DNA from: Patescibacteria group bacterium
Lineage (GTDB): Bacteria; Patescibacteriota; Gracilibacteria; Peribacterales; Peribacteraceae
Reading direction: 5' to 3'
DNA: 20,176 nucleotides
Assembly: GCA_018818235.1 (NCBI GenBank)
Contig: JAHISE010000155.1
Location: 1-20,176 of the forward strand
The notes under the pieces were generated by a model, which did no database searches, was not told the origin of the DNA, and worked only from the letters and a program-made list of their open reading frames with translations. The translations under genes were made by a program, and so were the position numbers. This document shows positions 6,728-13,794 of this stretch, in pieces (the first letter of the stretch is position 1; every line of letters starts with the position of its first letter).

Positions 6728-7384
6728 ATGACCATGGATTTTAAATTGAGAACAAACGCTATATATGCCGATGACAAGGAACTAATCGCAGATTTGCAAA
6801 GAGTTGCTGGGCTTTTAAATAAGCAAAAAGTCACTCAAAAAGAATACAATAAAAATGGGAGATATCATTTTGCTACATACATAAGGCGTTTTGGCGGCTG
6901 GAACAAAGCTCTACAAAAGGCTGGTCTGGAAGTTGGATTAAAAAGAACTATTACCAATCAAGAGCTTTTTGATAACTTAGAAGTAATATGGAGAACATTA
7001 GACAGACAACCTTTTGTAGGAGAAATGAAGAAACCGCTTTCTAAATTCAATCATGCAACTTACCAAAGAAGATTTGGAAGTTGGATAAAAGCCTGTGAAG
7101 AATTCATTAAATATAAGAAGGGTGATGTTGAGTTTATTAAGATGGCACAAAGTGAAAGCACTGCTAGATCAAGAAACATTAACAACAAAAAACGTCTTAA
7201 AATTTTAAAAAGGGATAACTATAAATGCATCATTTGTGGCAGAAGCCCTGCGACGCATGCAGGAATTTTCTTGCATATTGATCATATCCAACCATTTTCA
7301 AAAGGTGGTTCTAATGAAATTGATAATCTGAGAACCCTTTGTCACAAATGTAATCTTGGTAAGAATAATGATGAGAACTTATGA
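6728..7384 (+). CDS. HNH endonuclease with two homing-endonuclease-associated repeats
   Basis: The protein has 218 residues. Two copies of a ~50-residue DNA-binding repeat (about 18-67 and 78-127) each end in ATYIRRFGGWNKA / ATYQRRFGSWIKA, as in repeats found beside HNH homing endonucleases. The C-terminal HNH domain has Cys167-Cys170 and Cys205-Cys208 as zinc ligands, the catalytic HIDH (183-186) and Asn200, all intact. It would be a metal-dependent nicking or cutting enzyme. It could be a free-standing homing-type nuclease or a restriction enzyme without a partner methylase; no methylase is in the cassette. It is convergent with the gene at 7551-8039. The start could also be the ATG two codons later. 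Confidence 0.85.
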   Translation: MTMDFKLRTNAIYADDKELIADLQRVAGLLNKQKVTQKEYNKNGRYHFATYIRRFGGWNKALQKAGLEVGLKRTITNQELFDNLEVIWRTLDRQPFVGEMKKPLSKFNHATYQRRFGSWIKACEEFIKYKKGDVEFIKMAQSESTARSRNINNKKRLKILKRDNYKCIICGRSPATHAGIFLHIDHIQPFSKGGSNEIDNLRTLCHKCNLGKNNDENL

Positions 7385-7404
7385 AATAGTCACACTCTAA
7401 TTTT

Positions 7405-7418
7405 AGGCTTATAAGCCT
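7405..7418 (+). terminator. Possible terminator after the HNH gene
   Basis: AGGCTTATAAGCCT is a perfect palindrome starting 20 bases after the HNH stop. It is preceded by TTTT and followed by ATTT. The T-run is weak. Confidence 0.4.
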
Positions 7419-7444
7419 ATTTAACACAAATTTATCGTTTTTTG

Positions 7445-7474
7445 TTGCTAATAAGCAACTATATCACCTATAAT
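7445..7474 (+). promoter_or_regulatory. Promoter of cassette 4 structured RNA
   Basis: TTGCTA (7445-7450), an 18-base spacer and a perfect TATAAT (7469-7474). The expected start (about 7480) coincides with the first base of the P1 stem of the RNA. Confidence 0.6.
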
Positions 7475-7480
7475 GTTAGC

Positions 7481-7539
7481 GTGAACTTGTGGGCGTCAGC
7501 CCCCGACCAGCCACATTGTTGAGCAGGTCGCAGGTTCAC
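7481..7539 (+). ncRNA. Structured small RNA (three-way junction), relative of the cassette 3 RNA in form
   Basis: P1 GTGAACTTG (7481-7489)/CAGGTTCAC (7531-7539) encloses P2 GGGC-GTCA-GCCC (7491-7502) and P3 CGACC (7504-7508)/GGTCG (7526-7530) with a 17-nt loop. The layout (P1, short tetraloop hairpin, second hairpin, P1') matches 5834-5889, with almost no sequence identity. It lies convergent to and about 11 bases from the stop of the BECR-like gene. No clear T-run terminator follows, so the 3' end is uncertain. Confidence 0.55.
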
Positions 7540-7550
7540 AATATCTATAT

Positions 7551-8039
7551 TTAGTCTACATCCAAGTCACCTGTAGAAAGATCTACAACTTGGATGTCTT
7601 TGTAATAAGTAGTTTTCCAAAAAGGAATGACAGACCAAAAGTGGATATTGCCATTTCCAACTTGTCGAAGAATAAGTTTCACACGAATTTTGTTATCAAT
7701 AACAGCAACAAAGCCCCAATACTTCACCAGTTTATTTGCGGGCACTTTCTTCTTGTGTTGCATGATAGTAACTGTTTGATATTGCTCCATATATTCCTGA
7801 TGAAATCCCATACCTTCAATAATTCGCTTAATGTATGACACTAAATGAAAACGTTTTACCTGATTTTTCCAATCTCGTTTTTGTTTATGGTTCTTATCCC
7901 CATAAACAAGATGAAGGAAGCCATCAGAATTGAGATGGACTACTCCAAGTAAGGGCGAGCGTATTTTCCTGTTCTTTTGAAAATAATTATGCGCTGCCTC
8001 TTTCGCCTTATCATACTTATCTTGGTCGAATGCTGACAT
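7551..8039 (-). CDS. Uncharacterised small protein, paralogue of the 5924-6397 product
   Basis: 162 residues from ATG 8039. An in-frame ATG at 8063 is possible, but TATTCT sits 8 bases before 8039, favouring a leaderless start there. It shares with its relative in cassette 3 the block GVVHLNSDGFLHLVY, an RFHLVSYIKRII helix and the C-terminal FVAVIDNKIRVKLILRQVG plus FWSVIPFW. The pattern suggests a small alpha/beta RNase-like (PBECR/RelE-type) fold, unproven. It is oriented against the HNH gene and against the structured RNA that ends near its stop. The two relatives sit in neighbouring cassettes with unrelated termini, so they arrived separately or diverged long ago. Confidence 0.65.
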   Translation of the reverse strand: MSAFDQDKYDKAKEAAHNYFQKNRKIRSPLLGVVHLNSDGFLHLVYGDKNHKQKRDWKNQVKRFHLVSYIKRIIEGMGFHQEYMEQYQTVTIMQHKKKVPANKLVKYWGFVAVIDNKIRVKLILRQVGNGNIHFWSVIPFWKTTYYKDIQVVDLSTGDLDVD

Positions 8040-8114
8040 ATACACTAAGAATATATGATTCATAGAATCTTGGCATTTCTTTTGTTATTTGTTTTGTATG
8101 TTGTTTCCCACCCC

Positions 8115-8177
8115 CGCAAAAATAAAAAGCTACGCTAAAAACTACGAAACTCGGGAGAAAAGTGACGATCCGACAAC
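8115..8177 (-). repeat. Cassette 4 right terminal inverted-repeat arm
   Basis: The reverse complement matches 6614-6673. It is preceded by GTTTTGTATGTTGTTTCCC and ACCCCC on the plus strand. Its last 18 bases are repeated exactly at 1-18. Confidence 0.82.
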
Positions 8178-8309
8178 ACGGCATATATGGTTCGCTTTGG
8201 CTCCCTTTTTGAGATTTGGCGGACAGAGCCAAATCTCACCCAAACCGTTCGGCGGTGCGCTTCGCGACATTATACCGCCTCCGGCTTCGCATAAGCCGAA
8301 ACGTTGTGC
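8171..8309 (+). other. attC recombination site 5
   Basis: The R'' CGACAAC (extended ATCCGACAAC) is the reverse complement of the cassette start GTTGTCGGA. The R' core is GTTGTGC (8303-8309). The outer arms are the least perfect of the set (CGGCATATATG against CGCATAAGCCG). Inner hairpins are GAGATTTGGC...GCCAAATCTC (perfect 10 bp) and GGCGGT...ACCGCC. Confidence 0.85.
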
Positions 8310-8365
8310 GAAATAAAATGCCATCTTTTTTAATGCCAGCACGCTACGAATCGTAACCGTCCGCT
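8303..8365 (+). repeat. Cassette 5 left terminal inverted-repeat arm
   Basis: GTTGTGCGA, AAATGCC, TGCCAG and CGTAACCGTCCGCT match the right arm at 10055-10154. The arm is related in sequence to cassette 1. CCCCCC and TGTTTGTTGTTTTGTAGG follow. Confidence 0.8.
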
Positions 8366-8442
8366 CCCCCCATGTTTGTTGTTTTGTAGGTTGTTTTTTG
8401 GTGGTTGTTTGAACAATCGATTCCATTGAACGACAAATAGTC

Positions 8443-8448
8443 TATACT
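8443..8448 (+). promoter_or_regulatory. -10 element of cassette 5 operon
   Basis: TATACT ends 10 bases before the ATG at 8459, implying an almost leaderless transcript. No good -35 at standard spacing is seen. Confidence 0.45.
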
Positions 8449-8458
8449 CTGAACAAGT

Positions 8459-9226
8459 ATGGATTTTATCAATAAAATCATCTGCGGAGATTGTCTCGAA
8501 GTCATGCGAGAAATGCCTGATGCATGCGTTGATTTGGCTGTCACGTCACCTCCGTACAATCTCAAAAATTCCACCGGCAATGGAATGAAAGACGGGCGAG
8601 GAGGAAAGTGGGCCGGGGCAGCTCTAATGAATGGCTACTCACATCACGACGACTGCATGCCGCATGATAAGTATGTGAAGTGGCAGCGGGATTGTCTTAC
8701 TGAAATGATGCGGCTTCTAAAGGAAGATGGTGCGCTATTTTATAATCACAAATGGCGAGTGCAGGGCGGCCTTCTGCAAGATAGGCAAGACATTGTTTCC
8801 GGTTTTCCAGTGAGGCAAATCATTATCTGGAGAAGGAAAGGCGGTTTTAATTTCAATCCCGGTTACTTCCTGCCAACGTATGAAGTGATTTACCTGATTG
8901 CAAAACCGAAATTTCTTCTCGCGCCAAAAGCAAATGCTTACGGCGACATTTGGGAGTTTACGCAGGAAATGAATAACCCCCATCCTGCTGCTTTTCCGGT
9001 TACGCTCATTGAGCGCGTCATTTCCTCTACGCATGCTCAGATTATTCTCGATCCTTTTATGGGCTCGGGGACAACGGCTGTGGCGGCAAAGCGACTAGGA
9101 AGGGATTACATTGGCATTGAGCTTTCGCCGGAGTATTGCCGCATGGCTGAAGAAAGGCTCGGCATCGTGTCCCCAATTGAAGAACGTACTCCTTCTCGCG
9201 GGCAGCTCTCACTTCTTCACGCTTGA
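8459..9226 (+). CDS. DNA methyltransferase (beta class, probably N4-cytosine) of a type II R-M system
   Basis: The protein has 255 residues. The catalytic motif TSPPYN (29-34) precedes the SAM-binding motif DPFMGSGTT (198-206), the order of beta-class amino-methyltransferases. An SPPY catalytic motif is common in N4-cytosine enzymes but also occurs in N6-adenine ones. The endonuclease gene follows after three bases and belongs to the MvaI/BcnI family, whose partners are typically N4-cytosine methylases of CCWGG/CCSGG sites. This supports cytosine specificity here without fixing the site. The protein looks complete and would protect cassette-bearing DNA from the partner enzyme. Confidence 0.9.
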   Translation: MDFINKIICGDCLEVMREMPDACVDLAVTSPPYNLKNSTGNGMKDGRGGKWAGAALMNGYSHHDDCMPHDKYVKWQRDCLTEMMRLLKEDGALFYNHKWRVQGGLLQDRQDIVSGFPVRQIIIWRRKGGFNFNPGYFLPTYEVIYLIAKPKFLLAPKANAYGDIWEFTQEMNNPHPAAFPVTLIERVISSTHAQIILDPFMGSGTTAVAAKRLGRDYIGIELSPEYCRMAEERLGIVSPIEERTPSRGQLSLLHA

Positions 9227-9229
9227 TGT

Positions 9230-10015
9230 ATGCAAATCTACTCCAAGACAGATCTCATTGATCGACTCAAAGCGATTGTTCAAATGGGCTGGATACCAAG
9301 CGGGCGACATGGCAATGATGGTGGAGTCGGCAATACTCTGGAAGATTTGCTTGGCATTGAGGAAAACAATCTGCCTATTCCAAACGCAGCCGAATGGGAA
9401 TTGAAGACACAGCGCAGCAATACCACCTCTCTCACGACGCTTTTTCACATGGAGCCGTCGCCACGCGCACTTCGGTTTGTCCCTGCAGTTCTTCTTCCGA
9501 AGTATGGATGGAAACATAATGACGCGGGGAAGAAGTATGGAAAGAAGGAAATGAGTTTCAGGATGACGATCAGCGGACAGTCGCGGGGTGACAGAGGATT
9601 TATGGTTGTCATAGATCGCTCTGAGCAAAAAGTTCTCATCTCCTTCAATGCATCTGCGGTGGCGGTGCGACATAAGAAATGGCTTCAGTCTGTAAAGAAG
9701 CACGCCGGTCTCGATGAATTGAACCCGCAGCCATATTGGGGATTTGCCGATTTGCAGAACAAAGCAGGCACGAAGTTACTCAACTCTTTCTACGTTCAAG
9801 CAGATAGTAAAAAGGAAGACGGCCGCGAGTTCTTCAAATATGAAAAAGTGATGATGCTCCAAGGCTTCAATTTTGACGGCCTGCTTCGTGCACTTGATGA
9901 AGGAATGGCTTTTGTAGACTTCGATGCTCGCACTGGTCATAACCACGGGACGAAGTTCCGTCTGCGCCAGGACTGCTTACCAATGTTGTACAAGACAGTG
10001 AAGATCATCCTCTAA
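9230..10015 (+). CDS. Type II restriction endonuclease, MvaI/BcnI family
   Basis: The protein has 261 residues. The N-terminal region KAIVQMGWIPSGRHGNDGGV, then GNTLEDLLGI and EWELKTQR, matches the MvaI/BcnI endonuclease family. E55/E57 and K59 lie in the expected ExK of the PD-(D/E)XK-like site. MvaI and BcnI are monomeric enzymes that nick each strand of short pseudo-palindromic sites (CCWGG, CCSGG). The site of this protein cannot be read from sequence. The gene is co-transcribed with the methylase and has no Shine-Dalgarno sequence. Confidence 0.85.
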   Translation: MQIYSKTDLIDRLKAIVQMGWIPSGRHGNDGGVGNTLEDLLGIEENNLPIPNAAEWELKTQRSNTTSLTTLFHMEPSPRALRFVPAVLLPKYGWKHNDAGKKYGKKEMSFRMTISGQSRGDRGFMVVIDRSEQKVLISFNASAVAVRHKKWLQSVKKHAGLDELNPQPYWGFADLQNKAGTKLLNSFYVQADSKKEDGREFFKYEKVMMLQGFNFDGLLRALDEGMAFVDFDARTGHNHGTKFRLRQDCLPMLYKTVKIIL

Positions 10016-10054
10016 AGATGTTTTTGTTGATTGTGTTGTATGTTGTCCCCCCCC

Positions 10055-10154
10055 AGCGGACGGTTATGAAACGACACATACGCTAGTGGCGTATATGTCA
10101 TTGACGATCGCGTACTGGCAGAAAAAAGGAGGACGGCATTTTACATCGCACAAC
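10055..10154 (-). repeat. Cassette 5 right terminal inverted-repeat arm
   Basis: The reverse complement matches 8303-8365, with an extra ~45-base segment around 10068-10110 carrying ACATACGCTAGTGGCGTAT, shared with cassette 1. It is preceded by GTGTTGTATGTTGTCCCC on the plus strand. Confidence 0.8.
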
Positions 10155-10281
10155 ACGGGCTATGCGGTTCGCTTTGGCTCCGTTTTGATTCTCCAAGGAA
10201 GTCGCCAAAGCTCTCCCATATTTGGCAGGTGTGACGAGAATTATACACCTGCCAAACATCGCATATCCCGAAACGTTGTGC
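10148..10281 (+). other. attC recombination site 6
   Basis: The R'' GCACAAC (extended TCGCACAAC) is the exact reverse complement of the cassette start GTTGTGCGA. The R' core is GTTGTGC (10275-10281). The outer arms CGGGCTATGCG and CGCATATCCCG pair with one mismatch. Inner hairpins are GCTTTGGC...GCCAAAGC and GGCAGGTGT...ACACCTGCC. Confidence 0.88.
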
Positions 10282-10285
10282 GACA

Positions 10286-10314
10286 TTTGAAAACCTACCT
10301 ACCTTGGTGTTTAT
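10286..10314 (+). repeat. Cassette 6 left inverted-repeat arm
   Basis: TTTGAAAACCTACC followed by a TTGGTGTTTATT-like tail, matching the reverse complement of 10614-10644. No C-tract or T-rich motif is present. Confidence 0.65.
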
Positions 10315-10565
10315 TATCCCTTGGCCCGACAGCACCCTCGTAATGAGTCCCTTATTTCAGCAATACTACAGGTTAATGGTGCTAAAAGGACTTTCCCACT
10401 CTCTTTTGCATGAGTGGGATCCAAAAGCGACATTGACCTCGTTCTATTCAAGCATTCATCAGTATAATCTCGATATCGATCGAACATCCTGAGCATAATA
10501 TTGCGTCGTTTTGGAGTGCCTTCATTTACTGGTGCTGCCTGTGTTTCTCCTTCCGCTGATCGCAT
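10314..10565 (-). CDS. Small hypothetical protein filling cassette 6
   Basis: 83 residues from ATG 10565; an upstream TTG would add 16 residues. The ORF occupies nearly all of the space between the two inverted-repeat arms, which is the main argument for it being real. TATATC lies 8 bases before the ATG, a possible -10 of a leaderless transcript. The composition is Arg-rich, with MFDRYRDYTDECLNRTRSM in the middle. No family is recognised. The 3' end overlaps the left arm. Confidence 0.35.
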   Translation of the reverse strand: MRSAEGETQAAPVNEGTPKRRNIMLRMFDRYRDYTDECLNRTRSMSLLDPTHAKESGKVLLAPLTCSIAEIRDSLRGCCRAKG

Positions 10566-10613
10566 AGTAACAGGATATATTAAGATATTTTTCTTGTCAT
10601 TAAGAAACAACAA

Positions 10614-10644
10614 GGAATATCAACACAACCGGTAGGTTTTCAAA
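10614..10644 (-). repeat. Cassette 6 right inverted-repeat arm
   Basis: Inverse of 10286-10314, ending GGTAGGTTTTCAAA. Unlike the other cassettes it is not next to an intact R'' core but abuts the damaged attC at 10645-10757. Confidence 0.65.
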
Positions 10645-10757
10645 CGCTGCGCTCCTCTCTACTAAAAATTAAGGAGTCGCTTGCCCCGCTGCGCTCTCAC
10701 CCAAACCTGTGAGCACCTGAGCGGTGCAAATTGTACAGGCTTGGTCTCGGGTCGTTT
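10645..10757 (+). pseudogene. Truncated attC remnant (attC6b)
   Basis: It has the two inner arms of the local attC type: CTCCT...AAGGAG, and CCTGT...ACAGG with GCACC-TGAGC-GGTGC at its tip. It also has a right side leading into GTTTAAC. The 5' R''/outer arm is missing, so it is probably inactive. It explains why the next core does not match cassette 6. Confidence 0.5.
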
Positions 10758-10874
10758 AACACGGGCTGTACGGCTTTGGCCTCGGCTCGGCCTTCGCCCA
10801 AATAACACAATTGTGATACCCTTACGGGCAATATTGTACAATTGCGCTACTTCGTACAGCCCAGAACGTTAGCT
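10754..10874 (+). other. attC recombination site 7
   Basis: The R'' is GTTTAAC, overlapping the end of the remnant. The R' core is GTTAGCT (10868-10874). The outer arms CGGGCTGTACG and CGTACAGCCC pair. An inner hairpin is CAATTGT...ACAATTG. At 121 bp it is the shortest of the nine. Its R'' does not complement the cassette 6 start GTTGTGC. Confidence 0.82.
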
Positions 10875-10937
10875 GAAATACGTACTTTTCCTTTTAGGCT
10901 GACGCCTCCTGCTCTTAATAAAATCCGATTTTGTTTC
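10868..10937 (+). repeat. Cassette 7 left terminal inverted-repeat arm
   Basis: TACGTACTTTTCCTTTTA, then CTGCTCTTAATAAAATC and GATTTTGTTTC, match the reverse complement of 14587-14660. Between the two blocks is a small hairpin AGGC-TGAC-GCCT; the right arm has a different hairpin at the same place. The cores differ (GTTAGCT against GTTATAT). TTTTTGTATGT follows at about 10967. Confidence 0.85.
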
Positions 10938-10996
10938 TTTTTTGATTAGGGGAAGATGTTTTTTGTTTTTGTATGTAATTTACTGAATATGTCTTG

Positions 10997-11012
10997 GTGT
11001 ACAATTGTACAC
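10997..11012. promoter_or_regulatory. Perfect 16-bp palindrome, possible operator of the R-M operon
   Basis: GTGTACAATTGTACAC lies about 35 bases upstream of the -35 of the methyltransferase gene. The methyltransferase has an N-terminal helix-turn-helix, so autoregulation is possible. It shares TGTACA half-sites with 5070-5088. Confidence 0.45.
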
Positions 11013-11047
11013 TACAATATTTATCAAGTTAGCGCATTACAAATTTT

Positions 11048-11076
11048 TTGAAGTATTCATGTATTTAACATATTCT
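11048..11076 (+). promoter_or_regulatory. Promoter of the cassette 7 R-M operon
   Basis: TTGAAG (11048-11053), a 17-base spacer and TATTCT (11071-11076). The start of transcription would be about 17 bases before the ATG at 11100. Confidence 0.55.
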
Positions 11077-11099
11077 ACTTGCAATCCAATCAACAAAAT

Positions 11100-12695
11100 A
11101 TGCCTACTGCCACCTCTCATAAACAATTATTGAGCATAAAAGAAGCAAGCTCATGGGCAAGTGAACTACTCCAGCGCAAAGTGAGCGAAGCAAATATCTC
11201 ATATCTAATCCAATATGGAAGAGTCAAAAAAATTGGCGAAAATGGCTCTACACAAATTTCCAAACAAGATCTTGAAGAATACTACAACCAAAATATGCCA
11301 ATGAGAGAGGCATCTTGGAAGTCTAAACTCGGAAACGATCTGAACTGGATGCTCTCTTTTGAGCAATTCAGAGAAAGTGAAACTACAAAACACGTTCATC
11401 GACTGCACCCATACAAGGGTAAATTTATCCCACAACTCGTTGAATATTTTTTAGATGATCATACTGACACTTTTAAAAAGCAAAAATATTTCAAGGAAGG
11501 AGACATAATTCTTGATCCATTTTGTGGTAGTGGAACTACTCTCGTCCAAGCCAATGAGTTAGGAATGCATGCAATTGGAATTGATGTCTCGGCATTCAAT
11601 TCACTGATATCTAATATCAAAATAGGAGCACATAATTTCTCAGAGCTTAAAGAAATCATTCAACAAATTACTATAAACCTAGAAAAATTTTTGGATTATT
11701 CTAAAACTCTTGAATTTGAATCTACTTTGCTTTCTGCTCTGCAAGTATTCAATTCGAAATATTTTCCTTCACCAGGATTTAAATATGATGTGAGACAAGG
11801 AAAGATAAACGAGCGTGAATATGGGGCAAAGAAGGAGAAAGAATTTATGGGTACATATGAGAAGTTAATCAATGAATTCGAAATCAAGCTCAAACAATCC
11901 AAGAATTCATCATTCTTAGACAAGTGGTATCTGCAAACCGTACGCAAGGAAATAGATTTTATGTTTGACCAAGTTAAAAAAATCAAAGATCAGGATATTA
12001 AAAGGATTGTTAGTGTCATACTCAGTCGAACTATTCGTTCCTGTCGTGCAACAACTCATTCTGACCTTGCTACATTAAAAGAGCCTCAAACAACAACGTA
12101 TTACTGTAGAAAGCATGGCAAGGTATGCAAACCACTATTCTCAATTCTAAGTTGGTGGAAGAGATATTCAATAGATACCATTCAACGGCTTCAGCAATTT
12201 GAGTCACTGAGAACTGATACAAAGCAAATTTGTCTTACTGGAGATTCTAGGACGATTGACGTTTTCAGGGAACTGGATGTAAGACATCCAAGCTTTGCCA
12301 CGATTGCAAGAAAACAAAAAATCCAAGGCATTTTTTCTTCACCTCCTTACGTAGGATTAATTGATTATCATGAACAACATGCATACGCATACGACCTCTT
12401 TGGCTTCAAGCGAAATGATGAATCAGAAATAGGCCCACTTTTCCGTGGTCAGGGGCAAGAAGCTCGAAAAAGCTATATTGAAGGCATCGCAACAGTACTC
12501 AACAACTGCAAAAAATACCTTGCTGATGATTTTTCTATTTTTCTTGTTGCTAATGATAAATGGGGAATGTATCCAGAAATAGCTAACAAAGCAAAATTGG
12601 AAATTGTAGATCAATTTAAGCGACCAGTATTGAACCGGACAGAAAAAGATAAGGGGGCTTATTCTGAAATAATTTTTCACTTAAAAAATTCCTAA
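11100..12695 (+). CDS. DNA methyltransferase with N-terminal helix-turn-helix (type II R-M)
   Basis: 531 residues from ATG 11100; the frame is open from a TTG at 11079. Residues about 9-62 (LLSIKEASSWASEL...SYLIQYGRVKKI...ISKQDLEEYY) form an excisionase/MerR-like winged helix-turn-helix. The SAM motif DPFCGSGTT (139-147) comes before the catalytic SSPPY (413-417), with about 265 residues between them, so the order is alpha/gamma-like with a large insertion holding the target-recognition region. SPPY suggests N4-cytosine or N6-adenine methylation. An N-terminal HTH in a methylase often represses its own promoter, and a perfect palindrome lies upstream. The endonuclease gene follows after 6 bases. 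Confidence 0.88.
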   Translation: MPTATSHKQLLSIKEASSWASELLQRKVSEANISYLIQYGRVKKIGENGSTQISKQDLEEYYNQNMPMREASWKSKLGNDLNWMLSFEQFRESETTKHVHRLHPYKGKFIPQLVEYFLDDHTDTFKKQKYFKEGDIILDPFCGSGTTLVQANELGMHAIGIDVSAFNSLISNIKIGAHNFSELKEIIQQITINLEKFLDYSKTLEFESTLLSALQVFNSKYFPSPGFKYDVRQGKINEREYGAKKEKEFMGTYEKLINEFEIKLKQSKNSSFLDKWYLQTVRKEIDFMFDQVKKIKDQDIKRIVSVILSRTIRSCRATTHSDLATLKEPQTTTYYCRKHGKVCKPLFSILSWWKRYSIDTIQRLQQFESLRTDTKQICLTGDSRTIDVFRELDVRHPSFATIARKQKIQGIFSSPPYVGLIDYHEQHAYAYDLFGFKRNDESEIGPLFRGQGQEARKSYIEGIATVLNNCKKYLADDFSIFLVANDKWGMYPEIANKAKLEIVDQFKRPVLNRTEKDKGAYSEIIFHLKNS

Positions 12696-12701
12696 ATCCT
12701 T

Positions 12702-13736
12702 ATGAAACCTGATAAACAAGAAAAGATTGCATGGAATGTAATCAAGACACTCCTTAAGAGATTTGAAACTTTTCCGCTAGATGCATCTAATAATAGAAAT
12801 GCACCATTTCACGAAGCTTTTTTAAACGCCTTTAAAGATAAATTCAATGACAAAGTGTCCGATATTCCCTTCTTTATTAGCTTAAGTAGTTGGTTACACG
12901 GATTAAACACAACTTTAGGGCAAACTTTTTTTGAGAATGTTGCACATATACTTTCAGATGGCGAAAAGAGGGAATACACATCAAAAAAACTTGGCAATGT
13001 GCAAATAGGTAAAAATCAAAAAAATAATGTTGCCGAAAGAATGACAGAGCTTTCAAATGGTACCATTCCACCTAACATGGATGATGAAAATAAATTGGTT
13101 TTCATTGATCATGAAAACAATTTCGTAAATTCCATGGATTTCTCTGCTGATGTATTTATTGAAGATGAAGATACTATTACAGCAATTGAACTAAAGTCTG
13201 TTAAACCTAATTCTGGCGAAATGAGAGGAGAAAAACAGAAGATTCTTGAAGGAAAAGCAGCATTACATAAGTTGTTTCCAAACAAAAAAATAAATTTTTA
13301 TATGGGTTTCCCATTTGATCCAACAAGTAGTAAATCTACAGAATATGATAAAGATAGGTTTCTTGGATCAATAATAAATATGATTAAGTTCTTCGACCCT
13401 AATGAAACATTGATTGCAAATGAATTATGGGATTTCCTTTCATCCGAAAGAAATACAATGGAATCAATACTCCAAATTATAAATACAATATCTACAACTG
13501 ATTTTATAAAAGAATTTCAATTCTTAAATGAGGCTAACAATCGCAGTAATCCAGACTATATTGTAAAACTTGAGAAATGGTTTCTATTTTCAGAAGTTAA
13601 GCTAGTGAACAATGATCAAAAAATACAGCAGGCAGTTAAAAACAATAAGCAATTGCAAAGAGTCTATAATCAACAAATCTTCCATAAAGATGAGTATAAT
13701 GAAAGACGCATGAATACTTTATCAGAATTGATCTAA
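12702..13736 (+). CDS. Type II restriction endonuclease (TdeIII-like)
   Basis: The protein has 344 residues. The region MDFSADVFIEDEDTITAIEL plus KSVKPNSGEMRGEKQKILEG has the D150...E163-L-K165 core of a PD-(D/E)XK nuclease. It resembles the TdeIII endonuclease family in the conserved ELKS.KPNSGEMRGEKQKILE block. TdeIII itself recognises GGNCC; specificity here is not established. The gene is coupled to the upstream methylase. No Shine-Dalgarno sequence is present. Confidence is high for a type II endonuclease and moderate for the family name. Confidence 0.78.
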   Translation: MKPDKQEKIAWNVIKTLLKRFETFPLDASNNRNAPFHEAFLNAFKDKFNDKVSDIPFFISLSSWLHGLNTTLGQTFFENVAHILSDGEKREYTSKKLGNVQIGKNQKNNVAERMTELSNGTIPPNMDDENKLVFIDHENNFVNSMDFSADVFIEDEDTITAIELKSVKPNSGEMRGEKQKILEGKAALHKLFPNKKINFYMGFPFDPTSSKSTEYDKDRFLGSIINMIKFFDPNETLIANELWDFLSSERNTMESILQIINTISTTDFIKEFQFLNEANNRSNPDYIVKLEKWFLFSEVKLVNNDQKIQQAVKNNKQLQRVYNQQIFHKDEYNERRMNTLSELI

Positions 13737-13780
13737 AGTCATCTAACTACGAGTATTCACCACCATTCCACATTCACTGA

Positions 13781-13786
13781 TACAAT
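13781..13786 (+). promoter_or_regulatory. -10 element of the Cas4-like nuclease gene
   Basis: TACAAT ends 8 bases before the ATG at 13795, implying a leaderless message separate from the R-M operon. The -35 is weak (TTCACC, 19-base spacer). Confidence 0.45.
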
Positions 13787-13794
13787 AGTGTCCG

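Noticed and set aside
8089..8426. Open frames over attC5 on both strands (and similar ones over attC6, attC7 and attC9)
   Set aside because: They are translations of the palindromic site itself; similar peptides recur at other attC sites because the DNA is similar.
8735..9034. Minus-strand open frame inside the cassette 5 methyltransferase gene
   Set aside because: It is a shadow of the well-supported methyltransferase reading frame.
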